NCBI RefSeq assembly: GCF_902364025.1
Contig: NZ_CABJCG010000004.1
Span: 245,592-309,591 of the forward strand
Reading direction: 5' to 3'
Source: Enterocloster lavalensis
GTDB lineage: Bacteria; Bacillota; Clostridia; Lachnospirales; Lachnospiraceae
DNA: 64,000 nt
The notes under the pieces were generated by a model, which ran no database searches, was not told where the DNA came from, and saw only the letters and a program-made list of their open reading frames with translations. The position numbers were made by a program, and so were the translations under genes. Below, one piece after another: positions 51,773-59,722 of this stretch; within the stretch, counting starts at the first letter, position 1; every line of letters starts with the position of its first letter.

Positions 51773-52534
51773 TCACGCCTGCAGCTCGCCCATCACCTTG
51801 CGCGCCATCTTAAGAAGCATTCCCACCTCGCTGTCGCAGCTCAAAACCGTCATACCGCAGTCCCGGCACTCCCGGATCACATCCGTGCGGGAGGTGATCA
51901 TACCCGAGGCCTTGCCCGCCCGCGCGGCGGCCTCCGCCACAATGCGCTGGGCCTGCTTCATGGCCGGAGCCCCCAGGTCCCCCGGGACGCCCAGGTCGAT
52001 GGACAGGTCGTTGGGCCCGATCACCACCGCGTCGATTCCCTCCACCGCGGCGATCTCCCCCACGTGGTCCAGGGCCTGCCGGGTCTCGATCTGTGCAAGA
52101 ATTATGGTTCTGGCGTTGGCGATCTCAAAATACTCCTCCAGCTTCGGCGGGTCGTAATTGGTGTGGGCCCGCTGGGTGGACGCCCCCCGGTGTCCCAGGG
52201 GAGGGTACTTGGCGTAGGATACGATCTGCCTGGCCTCATCCGCCGTGTTCACCATGGGAACCAGCAGTCCGTCCGCCCCCATGTCCAGCACCTTGGTGAT
52301 CACCCCCCGGTCAATGGTGGGAATGCGCACCACCGCGCCGATCCCCGCGCCGTTTGCCACTGAAACCATGGCCGCCAGCTGGGAATAGTCGAAATATCCG
52401 TGCTCGCAGTCCACAATCATGTAGGCAAAACCCGCCGCCTTAAAGATCCGGGCCAGATTGGGGCAGGCCATCTCCGATATCATGGTGCCGAACACCGGCT
52501 CCCGGTCTCTGATCTTCTCTTTTACTGTCTTCAC
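51773..52534 (-). CDS. HpcH/HpaI-family class II aldolase
   Basis: 253 residues, TIM barrel. Motifs: YMIVDCEHGYFDYSQLAAMV, the metal/pyruvate site LAQIETRQALD, VVIGPNDLSIDLGVPG and YPPLGHRGAS. Relatives cleave 2-keto-3-deoxy-rhamnonate, -galactarate or 4-hydroxy-2-oxo acids into pyruvate plus an aldehyde. This could finish the pathway from a UxaA-made 2-keto-3-deoxy acid. It follows the FGGY kinase by 61 bp. Confidence 0.88.
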   Translation of the reverse strand: MKTVKEKIRDREPVFGTMISEMACPNLARIFKAAGFAYMIVDCEHGYFDYSQLAAMVSVANGAGIGAVVRIPTIDRGVITKVLDMGADGLLVPMVNTADEARQIVSYAKYPPLGHRGASTQRAHTNYDPPKLEEYFEIANARTIILAQIETRQALDHVGEIAAVEGIDAVVIGPNDLSIDLGVPGDLGAPAMKQAQRIVAEAAARAGKASGMITSRTDVIRECRDCGMTVLSCDSEVGMLLKMARKVMGELQA

Positions 52535-52595
52535 TCTCTCACCCCTTCTGTTCTCTCTTGTCCGGGCCGCAATCCCGCCCGGCCGGTCCGGGCCT

Positions 52596-53966
52596 TCACA
52601 GGCGCAGGATCATTTCCCTCTTATCGTCCAGTCCCCGGCAGATTCCGCTGCAGCAGAGAGCCATCCGGTAGAGTCCGGCCATAGCCTCGTCGTCCAGGGC
52701 CGACAGGCGGCAGGGCAGCCCCGTCACCCGGCCGATCATGCGGATCAGCTCCGGCCGTTTCCAGGAAACGCCTCCGGAGCACACCACCCGCTCCAGGGTC
52801 TGGCTTCCGGCAAGGGTCCCCAGATTTTCCCAATACGTCTCCGCCATATCCCGGAAAGCCGCCGAGAACAGGGTGTTGACGTTCAGGTTGTTCTGGGTGA
52901 TCCCCCGGATTTCACCGCCGTCCAGCTTCTGAGGGGTGGGGTAAAAACTCATATCCACCGCGATCCCCTGGCTGTCCTCCACGAACTGCCGTTCAAAGGC
53001 GGACCAGAACTCTCCCACGCTCACCTCGGCTCCGGTCAGAAGCTTTGTGCCGCCGGTAATGAACCGCACCAGCACGTCCAGCCCGCGGCCGGAGGGCATA
53101 TTGGAAATGGTCCGGAGCACCCGCCCTTCAAAGTAGGGCCGGATCTCGTACTCCCCCGGCTCAAACACATCGGAGACCATGGACACCTGCCCGGCCGTGG
53201 CGATGTTGATCAGGCCGTCCCCCGGCTCCGGCATGGAGCCCAGCACCGCGATCTGCTGGTCGCCGTAATCCGGGTAGACCGAAACCGTCCGCCCATTCAC
53301 CGTGCAGCTGCCACAGGAGGCGAAATCCGACGGCGCCAGCTGCGGAAGCCTGATCCCCTCAAATCCGGCTTTGCGCAGAATCTTCTCCGACCAGCGCCGC
53401 CGCCGGACATCCACCAGGCCCAGGGGAGCGGCGTTGGTGATGTGGCAGATATTGTTCCCGGTCAACTGCTCTATGACGTAGGACCCGAGGGTGTAGAGGG
53501 TGCCGTTCCGGTCCAGGCCGGGATTCTCCTCCAGCATGGTGTACAGGTTGCACAGCCCCAGGGAGGGCTTGATGTACACGCCGCAGTCCTCCATATCCTC
53601 CTTGGAAAACAGCTCCTGCAGGTATCCCAGGTACGTGAGCCCCGGGGACTTTTGGTGCAGGCACCTCATGTCCTGCCAGGACACGTAGACAGGTTCCGGC
53701 GTCTGCCCGGTCCGGTAGACAAAACCGTGCATCTGCGTGGACAGGAGGAGGGAGGTCAGATCGCCGTATTCCCTGGTCCCCTGATCCAAAAGCGCCTTCA
53801 CCGTATCCACGATGGACCCGACCGGCACCTCGAAGAGGAGCTTGTCGTCGTATCTTCTTTTTGACGAAGATATGGTCTTTTTTTGACTCAAAAGTTTCCC
53901 ATTTTCAAGATCAAGTATTGCAGACTTTACAAAGCTGCTGCCAAGGTCAATCACAAGCGCCTTCAT
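52596..53966 (-). CDS. FGGY-family carbohydrate kinase
   Basis: 456 residues. N-terminal ALVIDLGSSFVKSAILD and STQMHGFVYRTG, and C-terminal VVCSGGVSWKRPELIRMIGR with LDDEAMAGLYRMAL, match the FGGY fold (xylulokinase, gluconokinase, rhamnulokinase). The substrate is unclear; it may phosphorylate a keto sugar or sugar acid. ATG 53966 is preferred to 53987 because AGAGG precedes it by seven bases. First gene of the 15.5-kb operon, with a strong promoter at 54044. Confidence 0.85.
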   Translation of the reverse strand: MKALVIDLGSSFVKSAILDLENGKLLSQKKTISSSKRRYDDKLLFEVPVGSIVDTVKALLDQGTREYGDLTSLLLSTQMHGFVYRTGQTPEPVYVSWQDMRCLHQKSPGLTYLGYLQELFSKEDMEDCGVYIKPSLGLCNLYTMLEENPGLDRNGTLYTLGSYVIEQLTGNNICHITNAAPLGLVDVRRRRWSEKILRKAGFEGIRLPQLAPSDFASCGSCTVNGRTVSVYPDYGDQQIAVLGSMPEPGDGLINIATAGQVSMVSDVFEPGEYEIRPYFEGRVLRTISNMPSGRGLDVLVRFITGGTKLLTGAEVSVGEFWSAFERQFVEDSQGIAVDMSFYPTPQKLDGGEIRGITQNNLNVNTLFSAAFRDMAETYWENLGTLAGSQTLERVVCSGGVSWKRPELIRMIGRVTGLPCRLSALDDEAMAGLYRMALCCSGICRGLDDKREMILRL

Positions 53967-54043
53967 TTCATCCCTCTTTTTGGTCATTTTTTATTGTTAT
54001 ACGTTTGATCCGCTTTTTCTTTTGTGCATTTTCTATGTTAACG

Positions 54044-54124
54044 ATTATAGCAACTTTGCGAGTATTCGTCAACAATTTTAACAAAACTTTATCTTTTTTA
54101 ATGATTTTGAGCAACTTTTGATTA
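54044..54124 (-). promoter_or_regulatory. Promoter of the long catabolic operon with IolR-like box
   Basis: TTGACG (54067-54072), spacer 17, TATAAT (54044-54049) on the minus strand. At 54114-54124 the minus strand reads TAATCAAAAGT, which fits the IolR consensus WRAYCAADARD known from Bacillus at all 11 positions. It lies about 40 bp upstream of the -35. Confidence 0.7.
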
Positions 54125-54135
54125 TCTTCTACTTT

Positions 54136-54957
54136 TTAAAGGCATTTTATTTTCTCAATAGCCTTGCCTTCTACAGCTTTCATACACTTTTGATACATTT
54201 CTACTCGATCAAACAGTTTTGGATTTTCCTCAATCTGTTCCCGGAGCGTCTGGCCGAACACCATGCGCAGGGTGGTGCCCATATTGATCTTCACCGCCCC
54301 GCACTCGATCAGGCGGCGCAGATCCCGGTCCGCCACACCCGTGGAGCCGTGGATCACAAGAGGAATCTTCACCACCTGGCGGATGCGGCGCAGCAGGTCG
54401 AACTGCAAGTCCACCCCCTGGGTCTCCATGCGGTGCACCGTTCCCACCGCCACCGCCAGGGCGTCCACCCCGGTCAGCGCGGCAAAGCGCTCCGCCTCCC
54501 CGGGGTCCGTGAACCGGCGTTTGGCGTCCGCGTTGTCGCTGTAGCCCACAGAACCGATCTCCGCCTCCACGCTCACCCCCCTGGGCCTGGCAATCTCCAC
54601 CGCAGCCCGGGTGACCGCCACATTCTCGTCAAAGGGAAGCTGGGAGCCATCGATCATCACGGACGTGTAACCGCTGTCCACCGCCTGGCGGATGTCCGCC
54701 AGCTCCGTGGCGTGGTCCAGGTGCACGCAGGTGGGCACCTCGGACCGCCTGGCCATCTCCAAAAGCATCCCGGCCAGCACCGGAATCCCCATATGGGCCA
54801 CGGCCACCTTGTTGGTCATCAGCACAACCGGCCGGTTCATCCGTTCGGCGGCACTGATCACAGCGGCCGCGTCCTCGTAGCCAAATACGTTAAATGCCGG
54901 CAGCCCGCTGTTTTCCGCTATGGCGATGCGGGCCGCCTCCTTCAAATTGCACAGCAT
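54136..54957 (-). CDS. Class II ketose-bisphosphate aldolase, IolJ/GatY-like
   Basis: 273 residues. Zinc motif CVHLDHATEL, SVMIDGSQLPFDENVAVT, VEAEIGSVGYSD, LVIHGSTGVADRDLRRL and INMGTTLRM are the class II aldolase signatures. With iolC and mmsA directly upstream, the best guess is 6-phospho-5-dehydro-2-deoxygluconate aldolase (IolJ), yielding DHAP and malonate semialdehyde; tagatose-bisphosphate aldolase is the alternative. ATG 54957 follows GGAGGAG. Last gene of its operon. Confidence 0.85.
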   Translation of the reverse strand: MLCNLKEAARIAIAENSGLPAFNVFGYEDAAAVISAAERMNRPVVLMTNKVAVAHMGIPVLAGMLLEMARRSEVPTCVHLDHATELADIRQAVDSGYTSVMIDGSQLPFDENVAVTRAAVEIARPRGVSVEAEIGSVGYSDNADAKRRFTDPGEAERFAALTGVDALAVAVGTVHRMETQGVDLQFDLLRRIRQVVKIPLVIHGSTGVADRDLRRLIECGAVKINMGTTLRMVFGQTLREQIEENPKLFDRVEMYQKCMKAVEGKAIEKIKCL

Positions 54958-54971
54958 GTCTCTCCTCCGTC

Positions 54972-55991
54972 TCACTTGGCAACTGCAATCATTTCCCCGT
55001 ACAGTTCCTTTTCCCTGCGGATAAACTCCGTGATTTCCTCCAGCTTCGGCATATCAGGGGAACAGCCGTGGCTGGCCACCAGCATGGAAGCGGAGGCGCT
55101 GCCGTACTCCAGACAGCGCATGATGTCCCAGCCGTTTAACAGGCCGTTTAAAAACGCGCTGCCGTAGCCGTCCCCGCCGCCCGTGGACTTGACCGCGTCC
55201 ACGGGGAAGGGCCTTATGCTGTAGGAGCCCTCGCCCTGAATGTAGGCGGTGGAGCCCTGTTTGCCGTGTTTGATCACCACGATCTTCGCCCGCTCGCCGA
55301 ACCATCTCTGAGCGATCTCCTCGTCGGTCATCTCACGGCCCAGCAGGGCGTCGGTCTTGTCGAACTCCTCCCGGGAGCCCATGATGATGTCCGCCTCCCT
55401 GGCCGCCATGGAATAATAGAGGGCGATCTCGTCGTCCGTTTTCCAGGTGTAGGGCCGGTAGTCGATATCGAACACGATGACGGTCCCGTTCTTCTTGGCA
55501 TAGTAGATGGCCTTGAGCACCGCCTCACGGGAGGGGCTTGCCGCCAGGGCCGTTCCGCTGACCACGATCATTTTCGTGCTCTTTATGTACTCCTCGGACA
55601 CGTCCGAGGACTCCAGCTGCAGATCCGCCACGTGATCCCGGAACATAATCAGCCCGCAGTGATCCCGGTCCGTCACCTCGGTGAAGGCCAGGCCCATGGA
55701 CTCGCCGTGGCGCGCCCGGACGATATTGGAGGTGTCGATGCCCTCGCCCTCGAACACCTGGATGCAGAAATCCCCCATCTGGTCGTCCGAGATACAGCCG
55801 ATAAAACCTACCTTGCAGTTCAGCCGGGCCATTCCCACGGCGATATTGGCCGGGGAGCCGCCCACATACTTTTTGAAATTGTCGCACTGAGGCCAGGGTT
55901 TAAAATATTCCACCGGGTTAAAATCCAAACAAATTCTCCCAATCGGGATTACATCCAGCTTCCGGCTGGAATCAAATGTTATGATACTCAT
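54972..55991 (-). CDS. iolC: 5-dehydro-2-deoxygluconokinase IolC
   Basis: 339 residues of the PfkB family. Substrate-site YVGGSPANIAVGMARLNCKV near 43, and the ATP/anion-hole motif STGGGDGYGSAFLNGLLNG near 275. The start RKLDVIPIGRICLDFNPVEY is the IolC-type N-terminus. It phosphorylates 5-dehydro-2-deoxygluconate. Note GGGDGYGSAF where most PfkB proteins have GAGDxF. ATG 55991 (MSIITF) follows AAAGGATG. Confidence 0.88.
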   Translation of the reverse strand: MSIITFDSSRKLDVIPIGRICLDFNPVEYFKPWPQCDNFKKYVGGSPANIAVGMARLNCKVGFIGCISDDQMGDFCIQVFEGEGIDTSNIVRARHGESMGLAFTEVTDRDHCGLIMFRDHVADLQLESSDVSEEYIKSTKMIVVSGTALAASPSREAVLKAIYYAKKNGTVIVFDIDYRPYTWKTDDEIALYYSMAAREADIIMGSREEFDKTDALLGREMTDEEIAQRWFGERAKIVVIKHGKQGSTAYIQGEGSYSIRPFPVDAVKSTGGGDGYGSAFLNGLLNGWDIMRCLEYGSASASMLVASHGCSPDMPKLEEITEFIRREKELYGEMIAVAK

Positions 55992-56098
55992 GATCTTCAT
56001 CCTTTCTGTGCGGTTTCCGCCTGCGCAGTCCCCGCCCGTTCCGTTCCCGCCTGTTTCGTTCCCGCCAGCGCGGGTCCCGTTTTTGCGCCTCTCCTGTC

Positions 56099-57613
56099 TT
56101 AGATCGTCCCATCCCAGGTGCTGACCGTCTTTTTCTTCCGCTCCTCCTCGTCGAACCAGCGGGTGGTGACCACCTTGGTCTCCGTGTAGAAGCGGTATCC
56201 GTCCTTGCCCAGGCAGTGCAGATCGCCGATGAAAGAATTCTTGTGGCCGGAGAAGGGGAACACGCCCACCGGCACCGGAATTCCCACGTTCACACCCACC
56301 ATGCCGCCGTCCGTGTGTCTCGCGAACTCTCTGGCGTAATGGCCGTTCTGGGTGAAGATGACGGAGCCGTTGGCAAATGGGTTGTGGTTCATCACCGCCA
56401 GCCCCTCTTCAAAGTTCTTAACCCGCTTGATGCACAGCACCGGCCCGAAGATTTCCGAATCTCCCACCGTCATGCCGGGCTTTACATGGTCAAAAATCGT
56501 GGGCCCGATATAAAATCCGTTTTCATAGCCCGGAACCTTGACGTCACGGCCGTCCAACACCAGACTGGCGCCCTCCTCCAGGCCCTTTTCAATCCAGGCC
56601 AGCACGGACTTTTTGTGTCCCGCATTCACCACCGGTCCCATGGCCGTGGTTTTCTCGTAGGCCGGTCCCACGGTGATCTTCTTCGCCTGCTCCACAATGG
56701 CCTCCACCAGGGCGTCGGCGATGCTCTCCTGAACCACCACCACCGGCAGGGCCATGCAGCGCTCGCCCGCGCAGCCGAAGGCCGCGTTGATGATTCCAGC
56801 CGCGGTCCGTTCCACCGGAGCGTCCTCCAACACCAGCGCGTGGTTTTTGGCCTCGCAGAGAGCCTGAACCCGCTTGCCGGACGCGGCGGCCGTGGCGTAG
56901 ATGTGTTTGCCCACGCTGGTGGACCCCACGAAGGTGATTCCCTTCACGTCCGGGTGGTTGAGGAAAATCTCAGCCTCGGTGCGGGAGCAGGTGACGATGT
57001 TGATCACGCCGTCGGGAAGCCCCGCCTCCTTGTAAAGCTCCGCGATGCGCATGCAGGACTGAGGCGTGAAGGTGGCGGCCTTCAGCACGATGGTATTTCC
57101 GCAGGCGATGCACATGGGGGTCATCCAGCCCATAGGAATCATGGCCGGGAAGTTAAAGGGCACGATCCCGGCAAACACGCCCAGCGGTTCCCGGTAGAGA
57201 ACCGTGTCGTAACCCGCGGAGGCGTCCATCAGGCTCTCCCCCATCATCAGGGACGGAGCGGAAATCGCCTGCTCCGTGGCCTCCTTGGCCTTGAGCACGT
57301 CCCCCTTGGCCTCCTCCCAGGCCTTTCCGTTTTCGTAAGCCACCAGATAGGTCAGCTCATCCATGTGCTCCACCAGCAGGTCCCGCAGCTTGTAGAGAAT
57401 CTGCACCCGTTTCATCACCGGCGTGGACGACCAGCCGGGATATGCCTGCCTGGCGCACGAGATGGCATACTCCACTTCCTCCTCCGTGCAGCAGGGAACT
57501 TTTGCGATTACCTCCCCGGTACTTGGATTATATGCGTCCATGTACTTCTCGGTTTTGGAAACAATGTACTCGCCGTTCGCATAGAATCCCAATCTTTTTG
57601 CCTCTCCCATCAT
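56099..57613 (-). CDS. mmsA: Methylmalonate/malonate-semialdehyde dehydrogenase
   Basis: 504 residues, ALDH superfamily. Catalytic cysteine in FGCAGERCMALPVVV, NAD site TFVGSTSVGKHIYATAA, and the MMSDH markers GVFAGIVPFNFPAMIPMGWM and MVGVNVGIPVPVGVFPFSGH. The CoA-dependent reaction makes acetyl-CoA from malonate semialdehyde, the product of IolJ, so mmsA equals iolA here. ATG 57613 follows AAAGGAG. First gene of the mmsA-iolC-iolJ unit, divergent from two deoR genes. Confidence 0.95.
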   Translation of the reverse strand: MMGEAKRLGFYANGEYIVSKTEKYMDAYNPSTGEVIAKVPCCTEEEVEYAISCARQAYPGWSSTPVMKRVQILYKLRDLLVEHMDELTYLVAYENGKAWEEAKGDVLKAKEATEQAISAPSLMMGESLMDASAGYDTVLYREPLGVFAGIVPFNFPAMIPMGWMTPMCIACGNTIVLKAATFTPQSCMRIAELYKEAGLPDGVINIVTCSRTEAEIFLNHPDVKGITFVGSTSVGKHIYATAAASGKRVQALCEAKNHALVLEDAPVERTAAGIINAAFGCAGERCMALPVVVVQESIADALVEAIVEQAKKITVGPAYEKTTAMGPVVNAGHKKSVLAWIEKGLEEGASLVLDGRDVKVPGYENGFYIGPTIFDHVKPGMTVGDSEIFGPVLCIKRVKNFEEGLAVMNHNPFANGSVIFTQNGHYAREFARHTDGGMVGVNVGIPVPVGVFPFSGHKNSFIGDLHCLGKDGYRFYTETKVVTTRWFDEEERKKKTVSTWDGTI

Positions 57614-57650
57614 GTTCTCCTTTCACATTTTTAGTTAATTTTGTTTCATT

Positions 57651-57671
57651 TTTTGATAATATTTGTTTCAT
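57651..57671 (-). promoter_or_regulatory. Shared operator-like box before mmsA
   Basis: The 21-bp sequence here differs in one base from that at 63078-63098, which precedes the SDR operon. Its minus strand contains TTATCAAAAAA, one mismatch from the IolR consensus. It lies about 40 bp before the mmsA start. The rest of the 324-bp divergent gap is AT-rich, with repeated TTTTTGTG words at 57,712-57,732. Confidence 0.6.
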
Positions 57672-57880
57672 CATTTCCCATCATAGTACATAATTAATAT
57701 TTTTTCAAGCTATTTTTGTGTCTTTTTGTGATCATTTTTATGTCAAAAGAGTGAGTTGACGAATCAACCCTTTCTATGTTATCATTTTATCATCAAAACA
57801 ATTCCAATATATAGCCAATATCACCATACCTATTTTCATGTTCCGGCGGCCGTACAATCGCGGGTTTTGACATTCGCTTA

Positions 57881-57909
57881 TTGCTTTTTGAGCATGTCTT
57901 GGGTATAAT
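57881..57909 (+). promoter_or_regulatory. Promoter of the tandem deoR genes
   Basis: TTGCTT (57881-57886), spacer 17, TATAAT (57904-57909), then GCAGGGGGG before ATG 57938. Confidence 0.75.
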
Positions 57910-57937
57910 GAATTCATAACGCAGGGGGGTATACAAT

Positions 57938-58717
57938 ATGAAACGTGCAAAATTGTTAGAAATGGAAGAATATATCCGGTTCCGGCAGACCATTTCCTTA
58001 AAGGAGCTGCAGGATCACTTCGACGTCTCCATCAACACCGTGCGCCGCTACATCGCCACCATCCTGGAGTCGAATCCCGACATCAAGAAGGTTTACGGCG
58101 GGGTCACCGTGGAGACCGGAGCCGTGCCCAGGGGGAACGCTGTCTTTCACCCGTATTCCGAGGCGCCGGAGATTCAGAATGTCAGCGAGAAGCAGCGGCT
58201 CTGCCGCTACGCGGCCTCCAGGATCCGGGCCCACGACATTATCTATATTGACAACGGGACTACCACCAGCTTCATCCCCTTTTACATTCCGGATGAGTTG
58301 CCCTTGACAATCATCACAAACAGTGTCAATATTATCAATGCTGTGATCAAAAAGCCCAACATTACCCTGGCCACGCTGCCCGGCATTCTCAACCGAGCCA
58401 CCATGTCCTTTACGGGCGAGAGCTGTTCCCAGCAGATGAAAACCTACAACATACTCAAGGCATTTCTCTCGTGCGTCGGCTTCTCCCTAAACGCGGGGGC
58501 CACCAATTTTTCCGTGGAGGAATACAAAATCAAAAGCATCGCCGCCCAGAAGGCGGAGGAGATATTTTTGCTGGCCGACCATAGCAAGATCGGCCACAGC
58601 ACCTTAATGACCTATTGCCCGACATCCAGGATTAACACTCTGATTACCGATCAGCCGTTAAATGACGAATATGAGGAAACATTTCAAAAATATGGCAACC
58701 AAATAGTGATAGTTTAG
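57938..58717 (+). CDS. DeoR-family regulator 1
   Basis: 259 residues. HTH at about 20-55 (ISLKELQDHFDVSINTVRRY) and a DeoR effector domain with IIYIDNGTTTSFIPFYI, the sugar-phosphate-binding signature. Divergent from the mmsA-iolC-iolJ operon, it is the best candidate for an IolR-like repressor. KVYGGVTVE after the HTH is typical. The second deoR gene follows by 25 bp. Confidence 0.9.
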   Translation: MKRAKLLEMEEYIRFRQTISLKELQDHFDVSINTVRRYIATILESNPDIKKVYGGVTVETGAVPRGNAVFHPYSEAPEIQNVSEKQRLCRYAASRIRAHDIIYIDNGTTTSFIPFYIPDELPLTIITNSVNIINAVIKKPNITLATLPGILNRATMSFTGESCSQQMKTYNILKAFLSCVGFSLNAGATNFSVEEYKIKSIAAQKAEEIFLLADHSKIGHSTLMTYCPTSRINTLITDQPLNDEYEETFQKYGNQIVIV

Positions 58718-58742
58718 AATTGATTATGCAAAGGAGAATCTT

Positions 58743-59498
58743 GTGAACGAGCAGAAATTGAAACGAATTGAAGATTATGTTGAGGAGCACGACAACGTGT
58801 CCATGACCGCCCTGTGCAATGAGTTCAATATATCCATGAGCACGCTGCGCCGCGCCGTCACCGTGCTCTGCGAGCGGGGTACGATCAACAAGAGCTACGG
58901 CTGCGTCTACACCACCAGCAAGCGCAAATTCATGCCCTTCCACCTGCGGGCCAGCTTAAACACCGAGGCTAAGAAGGAGGCCTGCCGCTACGCGGCGCAG
59001 CTCATCCAGGAGAACGACATCATCTACCTGGACAGCGGCTCCACCACCTGCTATATCCTGGATTATGTGAGCCATTTGAAAAACATCACCGTGATCACCG
59101 GCAACATCGACATCATCATAAAAGCCCTGGCCCTGGACAACGTGACGGTTTTCGTCCTGCCCGGCCTCTTAAACAAAAAGAACAATTCCTTCACCCCCAC
59201 CAACGCCAAGGAGGCCTTCGCGCCCTACAACATCACCAAGGCGTTTATCGCGGCCTCCGGCATGTCCCTTGCCAACGGCTTCTCCCACAGCGATCCCATG
59301 GAGCGGGAGACCAAGCTGGCCGCCACCCAGAAATCGGAAACCATCTGCTTTGTGCTGGACGACTCCAAGTTCGGCCACACCTCCCTCATCTCCCTGGGAC
59401 CGGTCACGCTGGCTAACATCATCTGCTCCAACAAGAAGCCGGATGCGGCCATTGAACAGTATTGCAGCGAACACAATATTATGCTGAAATATTCGTGA
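58743..59498 (+). CDS. DeoR-family regulator 2
   Basis: 251 residues, a paralogue of the preceding protein: VSMTALCNEFNISMSTLRRA as HTH, and IIYLDSGSTTCYILDYV as effector signature. The start is GTG 58743 after GGAG. Two adjacent DeoR genes could recognise different sugar phosphates or form mixed dimers. Convergent with the uxaA operon ending at 59723. Confidence 0.9.
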   Translation: MNEQKLKRIEDYVEEHDNVSMTALCNEFNISMSTLRRAVTVLCERGTINKSYGCVYTTSKRKFMPFHLRASLNTEAKKEACRYAAQLIQENDIIYLDSGSTTCYILDYVSHLKNITVITGNIDIIIKALALDNVTVFVLPGLLNKKNNSFTPTNAKEAFAPYNITKAFIAASGMSLANGFSHSDPMERETKLAATQKSETICFVLDDSKFGHTSLISLGPVTLANIICSNKKPDAAIEQYCSEHNIMLKYS

Positions 59499-59722
59499 GC
59501 GGGACCGCGGGGGCGCGGTTGAGAGGTCCGGTAAGGTTCTTGTGCCGGAACGAGATTGGAATGCGGCTGAAAATCAATAAATCCTCCGTCAGCGGGCGCG
59601 GTTCTTGTGGTGCCCGGGTGGCGGGGGATTTTTTTGTGAGGGGAGGTGCGGCGCGAGCCGCAGGGAGGTGCGCGGCGCGAGCCGCAGGCAGGCGCTGCCG
59701 CAGGACTCACCCGCCCTGCGCG
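59499..59722. other. GC-rich gap with a short direct repeat
   Basis: The 224-bp gap between convergent genes has an approximate tandem repeat GGAGGTGCGGCGCGAGCCGC (from 59642) and its near copy from 59664. TTTTTTT at 59,629-59,635 follows a weak inverted repeat and may end the deoR transcript. No gene is visible. Confidence 0.4.

Noticed and set aside
52458..53864. 468-residue plus-strand frame over the FGGY kinase
   Set aside because: Antisense to the kinase; no ribosome site or family signature.
54136..57613. Complete myo-inositol operon
   Set aside because: iolB, iolD, iolE and iolG are not in the window; only the lower steps are present.
56216..57634. 472-residue plus-strand frame over mmsA
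   Set aside because: Antisense shadow of the aldehyde dehydrogenase.
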